Shown here: piece by piece, positions 34,815 through 46,762 of the stretch | Layout of the letters: each line of letters opens with the position of its first letter | Position numbering within the stretch: position 1 is the stretch's first letter | Assembly (NCBI RefSeq): GCF_004912135.1 | Contig: NZ_STGU01000003.1 | Coordinates: forward strand, 406,959 to 470,958 | DNA length: 64,000 bases | Source of the DNA: Rhizobium rosettiformans W3 | GTDB taxonomy: Bacteria; Pseudomonadota; Alphaproteobacteria; Rhizobiales; Rhizobiaceae | Direction of reading: 5' to 3' | The notes under the pieces: generated by a model | Seen by the model: only the letters and a program-made list of their open reading frames with translations | Told to the model about the DNA's origin: nothing | The model's database searches: none | Made by a program: the position numbers and the translations under genes

Positions 34815-36086
34815 TCAGTTGCCGAGGCGGCGGTTCAGAACCTTGTCGCGCAGGATGCGGGCGATGTTGCGGGTGTTCCGATACATGTGCAGCTGCGCGC
34901 CGACCTGGCGGACGTCGCGGTCCGCGTTCGGCTTCAAGCCGATCACCAGCGTGCCCATGGCTTCGCGCTCCTGCCAAAAGCGGCTCATGATCGGATGGTC
35001 CGGCACGGCGCAGCTGTCGGTGCGCACGATGTTGGCGTCGTCGAGATGCCATTCGGTGAGATCGGCCATCAGGAGCTTGCCCGGCGAGAAGCGGGCATAG
35101 GTCTCGTCGAAAGCCGTCTTCCAGGTATAGGCCTCGCCAGCCATGATGAAGACCACCATGGACGCGATGGCCCGGCCGTCAAGATCGAGCGTGTGGATGC
35201 GCACGGCGTCGGCTTCGGCGAGATTGGTGATCGCCTCGCGGGCGAAGGCGGCGCGCAGGCGGTCGTTGACCATGGCGGAGCGCTTGCGCCCCTTCCAGCC
35301 GCTTGCTTCCAGGGCCAGGAACTCTTCCATTCGGACGCGGATCTCGTCCGGCTGGCGGGCGACGTTGTAGGTGACCGAACCATGCTCGGAGAGCAGGCGG
35401 AACTGGCGGCGCATCTCGCGCAGATGGTTCTTGTTCAGAGCCGCCTGCAGGTAGTTCGGGCCATCCTCGAAGCTCTGCAGCATGGGCCGCTGGAATTCGT
35501 TGGTGACGGTGAGCGGCAGGTCGCGGGCAAGCGCGACGGCACGGGCAAGCTGGGCGAAGCGGCCTTCGAGGCGAAGGTCGGGGATGACCAGCAGGCCGGG
35601 AAGGCGCGCTTCCGGTCTTGCGAGCGCTTCGAGCAGGTTGTCGATGGTTTCGGCGGCACCTTCGGCATCGACGAGCGGGGTGCCGAGCGGGCCGAAGGGG
35701 TTGGCCCAGACGCGGATGATTGAGGGGCCGACGGAGAAGCCGGGCTTTTCGACCGAGAAGGGGAAGAGCAGGCGCAGACGCGAGCGGCGCTCGTCCTCGT
35801 CGCGGATGACGGCGAAGCGAACCTGACGCTCTTCCAGGCGCGGCATGGCGGGTGCCAGGAAACGCGGCGCGAAGAAGACGTTGGCCTCCATCACGCGGTA
35901 GGTCAGGTATTCGAGCTCGTCCTGAAGCTCGTAGCCCATCTGGCTGGGATAGACGCTGAGCCGCCGTCCGGGGCGGCCGACCGAGACTTCCAGATCGGCG
36001 ACGGGGGCCGTGGGGCCGCCTGCGAGGCTGCCAACCAGACGGTTGGCGTCGCTGTTCATGCTCTCGTTGTAGATGCGATCGCTCAT
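34815..36086 (-). CDS. GNAT/FemAB-like acetyltransferase, CelD (BcsL) type
   Basis: A 423 aa protein with a double GNAT fold (BioF2-like/FemAB group, COG5653), a family often linked to cellulose and other exopolysaccharide production in rhizobia. Typical text is KNHLREMRRQFRLLSEHG (about 240) and AYTWKTAFDETYARFSPGKL (about 330), where FSPGKL is the family's hallmark. Its start overlaps the stop of the flippase gene by 4 bases, tying it to polysaccharide export. The acceptor is unknown. Confidence 0.83.
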   Translation of the reverse strand: MSDRIYNESMNSDANRLVGSLAGGPTAPVADLEVSVGRPGRRLSVYPSQMGYELQDELEYLTYRVMEANVFFAPRFLAPAMPRLEERQVRFAVIRDEDERRSRLRLLFPFSVEKPGFSVGPSIIRVWANPFGPLGTPLVDAEGAAETIDNLLEALARPEARLPGLLVIPDLRLEGRFAQLARAVALARDLPLTVTNEFQRPMLQSFEDGPNYLQAALNKNHLREMRRQFRLLSEHGSVTYNVARQPDEIRVRMEEFLALEASGWKGRKRSAMVNDRLRAAFAREAITNLAEADAVRIHTLDLDGRAIASMVVFIMAGEAYTWKTAFDETYARFSPGKLLMADLTEWHLDDANIVRTDSCAVPDHPIMSRFWQEREAMGTLVIGLKPNADRDVRQVGAQLHMYRNTRNIARILRDKVLNRRLGN

Positions 36087-37477
36087 GGGTGGACGGCCTC
36101 CGGGCGGGGCGTCAGGGCATGCGGCGTGGCAAGCGCGAAGACGGTGATGCCGAGTGCGCGGCGGACGGCCAGGTGCAGAAGGAGCGCCTCGACGCTCATG
36201 GCCGTCGCAGTTGCGGTGGCGGCGCCTGCCAGACCCCAGGCGGGGATCAGCGTGATGTTGAGGCCGATATTGCAGGCGAGCGCCACGGCGTAGACGGCGA
36301 CACAGAGCTGCTGGCGGCCGGCCATGGTGAGCAGCATTTCGGCGGGACCGACAAGGGCCTTGGCCATGTTGCCGGCAAAGAGGATGACCATCAGGACATA
36401 GCCTGCCGTGAAGGCGGAGCCGAAGAGGCCGAGCAGCAGTTCGCCGAGCATCAGCACGATGGCGCCGACAACAAGCGACGCCCAGAAGCTCCAGCGGGCC
36501 GCGGTGACGGCAAAGCTTGCGAGGCCCTGGCGGTCGTTCTCGGCGATCAGGCCGGAAAAGCGCGGCGTGGCGCCGGCCTTGACGGCGAAGAAGACGAACT
36601 GGACGAGCGCCATGGTCTTTGCCGCGGCGAAGTAGACGGCCACCTGGTCCGGCGGCAGGTAGAAGCCGACGACGATGACATCCGAATTGGTGAGCAGGAA
36701 GCCGAAGCCTTCGATGAAGAAGATCGGCAGGGCGACCTTGATCCAGGCGGAGAAGTCGATCCGGCGGCTGCCCTTGGCAAAGCGGTTGATCAGGCGGCGA
36801 TCGACCATCAGGAACTGGCCGAGCGAGGTGACATAGGTCGCGGCGAGGGCTGCCTGCATGGCGGTGACGGCGGTTGCGGGCGCGCCAGCTGCGACCGCGC
36901 CCAGCATGAAGATCAGGATCAGGCTGGGGCGGACGATATAGGTCGGGCTCAGGCCGAGGATTGCCCAGCGGTTGGCGCGGGCCGTGCCGTCCAGCACATC
37001 GCCGAGGGCGATCATCGGGAGGGCGAAGACGGCGAGGAAGAGGGGCACGAGGTAATAGTGCTCGATGCTGTCGCCGAAGAGATGCAGGGCCGAAATGCCT
37101 GTGAGAGCCAGGATGCTGGCGCTGGTCATGGCAAAGAGGCGCGCCGTGGAGGTGAGGCCACGGATTTCGGCTTCGGCACGCTCGAGGTCATATTGCGGCA
37201 GGAAGCGGATGACGGCGGTGTGGAAGCCGAGGCAGGAGAAGTTGCCGGCCAGCACCACGAGCACCCAGACGAAAACGAAGATGCCGTATTCGAACTCGCC
37301 CATCAGGCGGGCCTGGATGATCTGCGAAACGAAGGCGATGCCGGCGCTGACCACGCGGATGGCAAAGGCGGTCGCAGCCATGCGCTGGGCGCGGGCCGTC
37401 TCGTCTTCGGCACGGAGCGCACGGACCAGACGCTGGCCCGCGGGCAACCATTTTTCCGCTGTCTCCAGAACAGTCAT
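36083..37477 (-). CDS. Polysaccharide flippase (Wzx/MOP superfamily)
   Basis: A 464 aa protein with about 12-14 transmembrane helices of the MATE/Wzx (MOP) superfamily, which moves lipid-linked polysaccharide units across the inner membrane. The N-terminal half has FAIRVVSAGIAFVSQIIQAR and MGEFEYGIFVFVWVLVVLAG, typical of Polysacc_synt proteins. It is upstream of, and overlaps by 4 bases, the CelD-like acetyltransferase, and downstream of an acyltransferase-3 gene on the same strand. The glycan it carries is unknown. Confidence 0.87.
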   Translation of the reverse strand: MTVLETAEKWLPAGQRLVRALRAEDETARAQRMAATAFAIRVVSAGIAFVSQIIQARLMGEFEYGIFVFVWVLVVLAGNFSCLGFHTAVIRFLPQYDLERAEAEIRGLTSTARLFAMTSASILALTGISALHLFGDSIEHYYLVPLFLAVFALPMIALGDVLDGTARANRWAILGLSPTYIVRPSLILIFMLGAVAAGAPATAVTAMQAALAATYVTSLGQFLMVDRRLINRFAKGSRRIDFSAWIKVALPIFFIEGFGFLLTNSDVIVVGFYLPPDQVAVYFAAAKTMALVQFVFFAVKAGATPRFSGLIAENDRQGLASFAVTAARWSFWASLVVGAIVLMLGELLLGLFGSAFTAGYVLMVILFAGNMAKALVGPAEMLLTMAGRQQLCVAVYAVALACNIGLNITLIPAWGLAGAATATATAMSVEALLLHLAVRRALGITVFALATPHALTPRPEAVHP

Positions 37478-37538
37478 CGGTACGGACGCAATACTTCTCG
37501 CTGGATCGGGTGTGGGCTCCAGTGATGACAGATCAGGG

Positions 37539-38744
37539 TTAACGAAGTGTGGTGATGCCGCTTTGCGGACGGCTGTCGTCCAGGGATTTGCGGCTCATCG
37601 GCAGGCCGTTGAAGAGGAAGAGCGCAAGCGGCGAGAGGCGGATCAGGCGGTGTGCTGCATAGGAGAGGACGAGGGTCACCAGGCAGATCAGGAGGAATTC
37701 CAGGAGCGGTGGCCAGTGGACCAGGAGCCCGATCGTGGCGAGGCCGTAGATGATCGGATGATGCAGGAGGTAGATCGTGAAGGAGGCGTCGACGATCCGG
37801 TCGACGCGGGCATCCGGCCGGTTCCAGAAGCGTTCGGCAATGCCGATGACGACAAGGCTGAGAAGGATGGCGGCGGCACCGTCGACGGCGTTGTAAAGCG
37901 CCTCGATCTCGGAAGCGCCGCGCCCGCGCAGGAGGGATGCCAGAACGGCTGTGGTGATGGCAATTGTCGGGAGTTGCCAGCCTTTCTGCCAGACGAAGGC
38001 TTTCCGGATGGCCGGTGCGCTTCTCAGGGTCGCGCCGACCAGGAAGAAGGGCAGGTAACGCAGATAGGGGTCGATGCCGTGGGCGAGGAGATAGGGCAGC
38101 GTGCCGGGCAGCGAGAGGATGGCCTGATGGGAGAGGTGGACGCTGACTTCCCAACCCGCGATCGCAAAGGCGAGGGCCGAGAGGCTCATTAAGGGATGGG
38201 CGACAGCGTGGCGATGGATGCGTGCCACCAGGCTCGCCAAGGGTGGCCGGTGAAGGGGTCGCCATGCCAATGCCAGCAGGATGCTGTAGGCCATCAGCGC
38301 GGGCAGGAACCAGAGGTGCATGATCCAGCTGAAGCCCGGATGGAGCACGTCTGAGACGGCGCGATCAAGCGCTGTCGGGAGTGGCGTGGTGCCCGTCATC
38401 GCGCCGTTGAGGTCGATCAGCGCGATCTGGAGCGGGGCAAGCAGAACGAGGCCGGTCAGGAAGGGGACACCGAGACGGGTCAGGCGGCCACGCAGCCAAA
38501 GCACGGGCGGCCGCTTCTCCAGCATCATCACCGCGAAATAGCCGGCGACCATGAAGAAGGCGGGCATGCGGAAGGTGACGAGAAAGCCGCTGAGGAAAGT
38601 GAGGATCTCGCTCTTGTCGGGCGACTGGATATCCCAGAGGACGCGTGCATTGTAGGCCATGGCGGCGTGGTAGGGGATGCCGAGAAGCATCAGGAACGCG
38701 CGCAGCGAATCCCACTGATGCTCCCGTGCTGAACCAGCCGACAT
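37539..38744 (-). CDS. Acyltransferase 3 family membrane protein (OpgC/OafA-like)
   Basis: A polytopic membrane acyltransferase of about 401 aa with some ten helices. The N-terminal catalytic-type region is REHQWDSLRAFLMLLGIPYH, and FRMPAFFMVAGYFAVMML follows near residue 60, as in acyltransferase-3 proteins that acetylate or succinylate surface glycans (OpgC acts on periplasmic glucans). ATG 38744 is chosen because GGAGG lies five bases before it; a TTG at 38756 would include that site. It lies 61 bases upstream of the flippase gene on the same strand. Confidence 0.83.
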   Translation of the reverse strand: MSAGSAREHQWDSLRAFLMLLGIPYHAAMAYNARVLWDIQSPDKSEILTFLSGFLVTFRMPAFFMVAGYFAVMMLEKRPPVLWLRGRLTRLGVPFLTGLVLLAPLQIALIDLNGAMTGTTPLPTALDRAVSDVLHPGFSWIMHLWFLPALMAYSILLALAWRPLHRPPLASLVARIHRHAVAHPLMSLSALAFAIAGWEVSVHLSHQAILSLPGTLPYLLAHGIDPYLRYLPFFLVGATLRSAPAIRKAFVWQKGWQLPTIAITTAVLASLLRGRGASEIEALYNAVDGAAAILLSLVVIGIAERFWNRPDARVDRIVDASFTIYLLHHPIIYGLATIGLLVHWPPLLEFLLICLVTLVLSYAAHRLIRLSPLALFLFNGLPMSRKSLDDSRPQSGITTLR

Positions 38745-38852
38745 TCCGACCTCCAAAGGAAAAGGGGAACCGGGCCGGGCGGCGCGGTTCCCCTCATCAT
38801 CGGAGACTACAGGCGAAATGTTGAGAAAGCCTCAAACCGGAGGGCCTGGGGA

Positions 38853-41549
<2,697 letters not shown>

Positions 41550-41794
41550 ATCGATGGTCCTTTCTGACCTTCGTCATATCGTTGACGTACCTTCCGGACC
41601 ACCATTAGCGCGGTCGAATAGGCACAATGCGTCCCGAAACTACTCTGGACGCGAGGTTGCGTGACAGATAAGAGGGGGGTCGAATGATGTCAACGGCGCA
41701 GGCTGGTGCCAAATCCCCTCGGTCGCCGGGCATCTGACAATCTTTTGCCCGATTCGAACGGTCTTCAAACGGTTCACCATCCGAAAGGTCTTTC

Positions 41795-42646
41795 ATGCTT
41801 CGCCTCAACAAAATCGTGCTTGCCGCCTGCGTTTCCATCTCGGCCCTGACCGGCGCGGCCTTTGCTCAGGACGCCACGGTCGTCGCCAAGGTCGGTGACC
41901 TGGAGATCACCCAGTCGGAACTGGATCTGGCGATCGCCAACCTCGATCCGCAGCTGGCCCAGCTTCCTGACGAACAGAAGAAGGTTGCCGCTCTCTCGGG
42001 CGCGATCGACGTGAAGCTGCTCGCCGCCAACGCGACCGCTGCCGGCCTGCAGGACGACCCGGAATACAAGCGCCGCATGGCCTTCATCGCCGAGCGCGAG
42101 CTGCACAATGCGTTCTTCAAGAAGAACGTCGTCGACGCCGTGACCGAGGACGAGGTCAAGGCTCGTTACGAAAAGGAAATCGCAGCGCTTCCGAAGCAGG
42201 AAGAGGTTCGCGCCCGCCACATCCTGGTCAAGACCGAGGAAGAGGCCAAGCAGATCATCGCCGATCTCGATGCCGGCAAGGACTTCATCGAAATCGCCAA
42301 GGAAAAGTCGACGGATCCGAACAAGACCGAAGGCGGCGATCTCGGCTACTTCACCAAGGGCCGCATGGTACCGGAATTCGAACAGGCTGCCTTTGCGCTT
42401 GAAAAGGGTGCCTATACGAAGACCCCGGTCCAGACCCAGTTCGGCTTCCACGTCATTCTGCTCGAAGACAAGCGCGATGCGCCGCCGCCGGCTTTCGAAG
42501 CCGTTGAGCAGCAGGTGCGCCAGCTGGTGATGCGCGACAAGTATCTCGCGCTCATCGAAAAGGCGAAGAGCGAGCAGAAGATCGAGATCACCGACGAAGC
42601 CCTGCGCAAGGGCTATGAAGAGGCGAACAAGGCCGAGCAGCAGTAA
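41795..42646 (+). CDS. Periplasmic parvulin-type peptidyl-prolyl isomerase
   Basis: A 283 aa foldase with a Sec signal peptide (cleavage near AFA-QD). A helical N-terminal SurA/PrsA-like chaperone part (about 25-130) is followed by a rotamase domain starting [37 protein letters not shown] and [14 protein letters not shown] show an intact PPIC domain. Its position divergent from secA suits a role in folding exported proteins. GAAAGG precedes ATG 41795. A strong hairpin follows. Confidence 0.9.
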   Translation: MLRLNKIVLAACVSISALTGAAFAQDATVVAKVGDLEITQSELDLAIANLDPQLAQLPDEQKKVAALSGAIDVKLLAANATAAGLQDDPEYKRRMAFIAERELHNAFFKKNVVDAVTEDEVKARYEKEIAALPKQEEVRARHILVKTEEEAKQIIADLDAGKDFIEIAKEKSTDPNKTEGGDLGYFTKGRMVPEFEQAAFALEKGAYTKTPVQTQFGFHVILLEDKRDAPPPAFEAVEQQVRQLVMRDKYLALIEKAKSEQKIEITDEALRKGYEEANKAEQQ

Positions 42647-42671
42647 GCTTCGCCGCATCATTGTTTTTCTC

Positions 42672-42694
42672 AAGGCCCGCAGTTTGCGGGCCTT
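42672..42694 (+). terminator. Hairpin between the parvulin gene and argJ
   Basis: Perfect 9-bp arms AAGGCCCGC/GCGGGCCTT with loop AGTTT, 26 bases after the parvulin stop and 18 bases before the argJ start. There is no T run after it, so termination may be partial. Confidence 0.6.
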
Positions 42695-42711
42695 CCATTA
42701 CGGGCCGCGCC

Positions 42712-43953
42712 ATGTCTTCCAGCATTTCTCCCCTCGCTCCGAAAACCTATGCCGAGATGCCTGAAATCCGCGGTGTGCGGATGGCAACCGCCGCAGCGGG
42801 CATCAAGTACAAGAACCGCACCGACGTGCTGCTGATGGCCTTCGACCAGCCGGCTGCCGTCGCGGGTGTGTTCACCAAGTCGAAGTGCCCGTCGGCGCCG
42901 GTCGATTTCTGCCGGCAGAACCTGCCGCATGGCGTGGCGCGTGGCGTTGTCGTCAATTCCGGCAATGCCAATGCCTTTACCGGCGTGAAGGGCAAGGCTG
43001 CGACGGAGCTTACCGCGAAATCGGCGGCTGCAGCACTCGGCTGTGGCGAGAACGAAATCTATCTCGCCTCGACCGGCGTCATCGGCGAGCCGTTGGATGC
43101 GACGAAGTTTGCCGGTGTCCTGGACCAGATGGCCAAGGACGCGACGGGTGATTTCTGGTTCGAGGCAGCCAAGGCGATCATGACCACGGATACGTACCCG
43201 AAGGTCGCGACCCGCAGTGCCAAGATTGACGGTGTGACCGTGACCATCAACGGGATCGCCAAGGGTGCGGGCATGATCGCACCCGACATGGCGACGATGC
43301 TGTCCTTCGTGGTGACGGATGCGGATATCGCGCCGGCCGCCCTGCAGGGACTTCTTTCTGCTGGCGTCGAGCCGAGCTTCAATTCGATCACCGTGGACAG
43401 CGATACCTCGACCTCGGACACGCTGATGCTGTTTGCAACGGGCGCTGCGCGTGCCGATGGGCAGGCGGAGGTGAGCGACGCGGGCGATGCCCGGCTCGGC
43501 GAATTCAAGACGGCACTCAACGATCTTCTGAAGGATCTCGCGCTGCAGGTCGTCCGCGATGGCGAAGGGGCTCGCAAGATGGTGGAGATCACCGTCAAGG
43601 GCGCCGAGAGCGATCTGGCGGCGAAGAAGATCGCGCTCTCGATCGCCAACTCGCCGCTGGTCAAGACGGCCGTTGCCGGCGAAGATGCCAATTGGGGCCG
43701 CATCGTCATGGCGGTGGGCAAGTCGGGCGAAATGGCCGATCGCGATCGTCTGGCGATCTGGTTCGGCGATGTTCGTGTTGCCGTCAACGGCGAGCGCGAT
43801 CCTGGTTATTCGGAAGAGGCGACAACCGCCGTGATGGAGCGGGAGGACATCCCGGTGACCGTCGATATCGGTCTCGGTTCCGGCACCGCAACCGTCTGGA
43901 CCTGCGACCTCACCAAGGAATATGTCGCCATCAATGGCGACTATCGGAGCTGA
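42712..43953 (+). CDS. argJ: Bifunctional glutamate N-acetyltransferase/amino-acid acetyltransferase
   Basis: Recycles the acetyl group in arginine synthesis: ornithine acetyltransferase with or without acetyl-CoA activity. The 413 aa precursor self-cleaves; the site is visible in [16 protein letters not shown], before the Thr of MATML (about residue 197). [12 protein letters not shown] and [14 protein letters not shown] are family signatures. The frame stays open to 42661, but that would include the hairpin; ATG 42712 gives the family start. The ribosome site is weak. Confidence 0.95.
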   Translation: MSSSISPLAPKTYAEMPEIRGVRMATAAAGIKYKNRTDVLLMAFDQPAAVAGVFTKSKCPSAPVDFCRQNLPHGVARGVVVNSGNANAFTGVKGKAATELTAKSAAAALGCGENEIYLASTGVIGEPLDATKFAGVLDQMAKDATGDFWFEAAKAIMTTDTYPKVATRSAKIDGVTVTINGIAKGAGMIAPDMATMLSFVVTDADIAPAALQGLLSAGVEPSFNSITVDSDTSTSDTLMLFATGAARADGQAEVSDAGDARLGEFKTALNDLLKDLALQVVRDGEGARKMVEITVKGAESDLAAKKIALSIANSPLVKTAVAGEDANWGRIVMAVGKSGEMADRDRLAIWFGDVRVAVNGERDPGYSEEATTAVMEREDIPVTVDIGLGSGTATVWTCDLTKEYVAINGDYRS

Positions 43954-43960
43954 CGTCTGA

Positions 43961-44737
43961 ATGCATGCAATGGTAAGCGATCCTAACCTGCCGCTCGTCC
44001 GGCGTCTCGAGGCGGTCGGCTTCCGGGCCTGGCCGGCGAGCAACGTCGTCTATGACGGCAGCTGGCAGGTGCGGCTGACCGGCGGGCATCCGGGCAAGCG
44101 GCTGAACTGCATCGTGCCGCTCGATCCCTCGGACAGCCGCGACATCGCGATCCGCATCGAGAAGGCTGGCAAGCGCTTCGAAGCGCACGGGCGTCCGCTC
44201 CTGGTGCGCCAGACGCCGCTGTCACCGAAGCCGCTCATCGATTTCCTGGCCGCTGACGGCTGGGAGAGCTTCGAGGAAGTGGTGACGATGACCGCAGATC
44301 TCGCGAGCATGACTTTTCCCGACACGCTCGACCATCTGCCGACGCAGGATGTCGGGCGCTATGTGGACGCGGATATTGCGGTGCATGGCAGCGATCCCAC
44401 GCTGAAGCCGGCGCTCGCGGAGATCATCACCGGCATCAAGCCGCCATCGGGTCTTTTCGTTATCGAAGATGCGGCCGAAGGGCCGCTTGCGGCCGCACTC
44501 TGCGTGCAGGACAACGACCTTGCGGGCATCCTGTCGCTTGCGGTCAGGGCGGATCGTCGCCGACAGGGGCTTGGCGTCGAGATCCTGAGTTCGGCGCTGC
44601 GCTGGGCGCGGATGCGCGGTGCCCGCACCGCCTGGCTGCAGGTCGTCGCCGACAATGCCGAAGCGCTGGCGCTTTATCGCAAGATGGGTTTCGCGGAAGC
44701 CTATCGTTACGTCTACTGGCGAAAGGCTGCCGCATGA
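43961..44737 (+). CDS. GNAT family N-acetyltransferase
   Basis: A 258 aa protein with a C-terminal GNAT domain: LSLAVRADRRRQGLGVEIL (acetyl-CoA binding motif A, about 192-210) and NAEALALYRKMGFAEAYRY (motif B). The N-terminal 110 residues are a separate, less conserved domain. It lies 7 bases after argJ and overlaps mutT by 4 bases, so argJ-GNAT-mutT form an operon. Substrate unknown. ATG codons at 43961 and 43970 are both usable. Confidence 0.85.
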   Translation: MHAMVSDPNLPLVRRLEAVGFRAWPASNVVYDGSWQVRLTGGHPGKRLNCIVPLDPSDSRDIAIRIEKAGKRFEAHGRPLLVRQTPLSPKPLIDFLAADGWESFEEVVTMTADLASMTFPDTLDHLPTQDVGRYVDADIAVHGSDPTLKPALAEIITGIKPPSGLFVIEDAAEGPLAAALCVQDNDLAGILSLAVRADRRRQGLGVEILSSALRWARMRGARTAWLQVVADNAEALALYRKMGFAEAYRYVYWRKAAA

Positions 44738-45147
44738 CCGAGGGGAAGAAGCCGATCCTGCTGGTCGCGGCCTGCGCGCTTGTTGATACCGACAACCGGA
44801 TCCTGCTCGCGCAACGCCCCGAGGGCAAATCGCTGGCAGGGCTCTGGGAATTCCCGGGCGGCAAGGTGGAAGCCGGCGAGACGCCGGAGGAGACGCTGGT
44901 GCGGGAACTCGAGGAAGAGCTCGGCATCAAGACCAAGGTCGCCTGCCTCGCGCCGCTGACCTTTGCCAGCCATACCTACGAGACGTTTCATCTGCTGATG
45001 CCGCTTTACATCTGCCGGCGCTACGAGGGTATTCCGCAGGGCCGCGAGGGGCAGGCGATCAAGTGGGTGAAGGCCAAGGCTCTTCGCGACTATCCAATGC
45101 CGCCGGCGGACGAACCGCTCATTCCCGTTCTGCAGGACCTTCTGTAA
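44734..45147 (+). CDS. mutT: 8-oxo-dGTP diphosphatase MutT
   Basis: Nudix hydrolase that cleans oxidised dGTP from the nucleotide pool. The 137 aa protein has the complete Nudix box in GGKVEAGETPEETLVRELEE with ELGI following (about 47-70), and the MutT-type start PILLVAACALVDTDNRILLA. It overlaps the GNAT gene by 4 bases. MutT rather than another Nudix member is inferred from length and text. Confidence 0.88.
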   Translation: MTEGKKPILLVAACALVDTDNRILLAQRPEGKSLAGLWEFPGGKVEAGETPEETLVRELEEELGIKTKVACLAPLTFASHTYETFHLLMPLYICRRYEGIPQGREGQAIKWVKAKALRDYPMPPADEPLIPVLQDLL

Positions 45148-45245
45148 GAAGTCTCTGTTTGTATCGCTGTCGTTAATCAAAAGTTTATAACCCTGACCGC
45201 AATATACGCTCTGTTCATGCGTCGGATACGTGTGTGGAGCGTAAT

Positions 45246-45566
45246 ATGGTAAACGAGGATTTCTGGAAGGCCGCACGGTCCCGAGAGCGGTCTTCGATCA
45301 AGACTGGTAGGACCGGGGTCCTGAACATCGCCCTGCTTTTCGGCACGGCCGCGATCGCTTTGTCGTTGGTCCTGACGCCGATGCTTGCTTCCAAGACCGA
45401 CCGCAAAACTCTGGCCTTTCAGCCGGATGAATTCGACATGATCACCACCGGGTCCATCCCGAAGGACGACAGCGGCAAGCGGTACACGATCCGCCGCAGC
45501 GTGCTTCAGGAAACGCCCGGCTCCGTCTGCATCATCGACGGCTACGGCTCCGGCCCCGGCTGCTAA
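45246..45566 (+). CDS. Small single-pass membrane protein upstream of the pilin gene
   Basis: A 106 aa protein of unknown function. A basic start (NEDFWKAARSRERSS) precedes one transmembrane helix at about residues 25-45 (TGVLNIALLFGTAAIALSLV). A polar extracytoplasmic tail follows, ending CIIDGYGSGPGC with two cysteines. GGAG lies six bases before ATG 45246; an upstream GTG at 45234 would overlap that site. It is 58 bases from the Flp pilin gene on the same strand and may act with it. Confidence 0.72.
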   Translation: MVNEDFWKAARSRERSSIKTGRTGVLNIALLFGTAAIALSLVLTPMLASKTDRKTLAFQPDEFDMITTGSIPKDDSGKRYTIRRSVLQETPGSVCIIDGYGSGPGC

Positions 45567-45624
45567 CCCAACATGGCCGGGGGCGGGGGGCAACCATCTC
45601 GGGTCCAGATCATCAGGAGCCAGA

Positions 45625-45798
45625 ATGCATCTCTTCCGTCAGTTGATGTCCGACCTGCGCGGGGCAACCGCCGTCGAATACGGCCTGATTGCAGCCATCA
45701 TCAGTGTGGCGTTGCTGTCCGGCTATAGCGCCTTCACGGGATCGCTGCTGAACACGTTCAACACCGTCGAAACCCACTTTGCAGACGCCAACGACTGA
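45625..45798 (+). CDS. flp: Flp/Fap-type pilin
   Basis: A 57 aa pilin precursor (MHLFRQLMSDLRGATAVEYG, then LIAAIISVALLSGYSAF). The conserved G-x-x-x-VEYGLIAA segment of Flp pilins is present: ATAVEYG begins the hydrophobic assembly helix, and prepilin peptidase would cleave near the Gly of LRG. AGGAG at 45615-45619 precedes ATG. No tad/cpa secretion genes are in the window, so this pilin gene is detached from an assembly locus here. Confidence 0.85.
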   Translation: MHLFRQLMSDLRGATAVEYGLIAAIISVALLSGYSAFTGSLLNTFNTVETHFADAND

Positions 45799-45806
45799 TC
45801 CTTCCT

Positions 45807-46691
45807 TCAGGGCTCGATGATGCGCTTCGTAGGATCGAGCGCGTCGGCGAGGCGCATTTTTGCCGAACCGGGCTTGAGCGGCTTTTGCTGGCTCTCGTGC
45901 GGCGCCCAGCCCGATACGAAGACGATCGAGAAGGTGGCGCGGATACGGCCATCCGGATCTGAGAAGCGCTCCGCATAGAGTTCGGCTGCACGCAGGAAGA
46001 ACTTGCGCGAGACAGGACGGCGGCTGCGGCCTTTCAAGGGGTTTGCCATGCCCATGGCCTTCAGGTCCCGCATCAGCGCGAAGATGTGATCATAACGGAC
46101 GGTGAAGCTTTCTTCGTCGATGACGGGCAAGGCGAAGCCTGCGCGCTGCAGGAGCGCGCCGATGTCTCTGATATCGGCAAAGGGCACGACGCGGGGGCTT
46201 GCGCCGCCGTAGATCTCGGTTTCCGCTGCAAGCAGCACTTCGCGCAGTTCCGCCAGAGTGCCGGCACCCGGGATCGCCGCGAGAAGCAGGCCATCCGGCT
46301 TCAGGGCGCGACGCATCTGGATCAGCATGCCCGGCGTGTCATTGGTGAGGTGTAGCGACAGCGGCGACAGGATCAGGTTGACCGACTGAGGCTCGAGGGG
46401 CACGCTCTCGAAATTCGAGGCGCGAACCTCATGGTCCTCGTCGCCGAAGCTCGCGCTGGTCTCGATCCGCCGCAGCTGGCCGATCTTGCCCGTGGCGAGC
46501 GCTGCTTTGGCAGTGAGGCCCGTACCACCGAAGAGTTCGACGGCATCATCGAAGTGGCGCTGGACGATGGCCAGCCGGTCAGCCAGTTCGCGGGCGGTGA
46601 GTTCCAGCAAAAAATCCGATCCGGCGCCGTTGCGGGCAAGCGCCCGCTCGCGGTTGCGGGCGATCAGCGCCTCGTCGAAAAGCTCGTTCAT
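45807..46691 (-). CDS. BioC/NDUFAF5-like SAM-dependent methyltransferase
   Basis: A 294 aa class I methyltransferase-fold protein with start MNELFDEALIARNRERALAR, typical of the alphaproteobacterial relatives of NDUFAF5 (a complex I assembly factor). The cofactor region is divergent: VELFGGTGLTAKAAL stands in for the GxGxG loop. SVNLILSPLSLHLTNDTPG and ALKPDGLLLAAIPG are further family text. The frame opens to 46793, but ATG 46691 is the family start. It is divergent from comF with 71 bases between starts. Confidence 0.83.
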   Translation of the reverse strand: MNELFDEALIARNRERALARNGAGSDFLLELTARELADRLAIVQRHFDDAVELFGGTGLTAKAALATGKIGQLRRIETSASFGDEDHEVRASNFESVPLEPQSVNLILSPLSLHLTNDTPGMLIQMRRALKPDGLLLAAIPGAGTLAELREVLLAAETEIYGGASPRVVPFADIRDIGALLQRAGFALPVIDEESFTVRYDHIFALMRDLKAMGMANPLKGRSRRPVSRKFFLRAAELYAERFSDPDGRIRATFSIVFVSGWAPHESQQKPLKPGSAKMRLADALDPTKRIIEP

Positions 46692-46762
46692 GGCAGGTAT
46701 CCCGGGATTTCGGCATGGTTTCGGGCATTGGCCGGACGCCGCATGCGGCGTAAAGTCGATGC

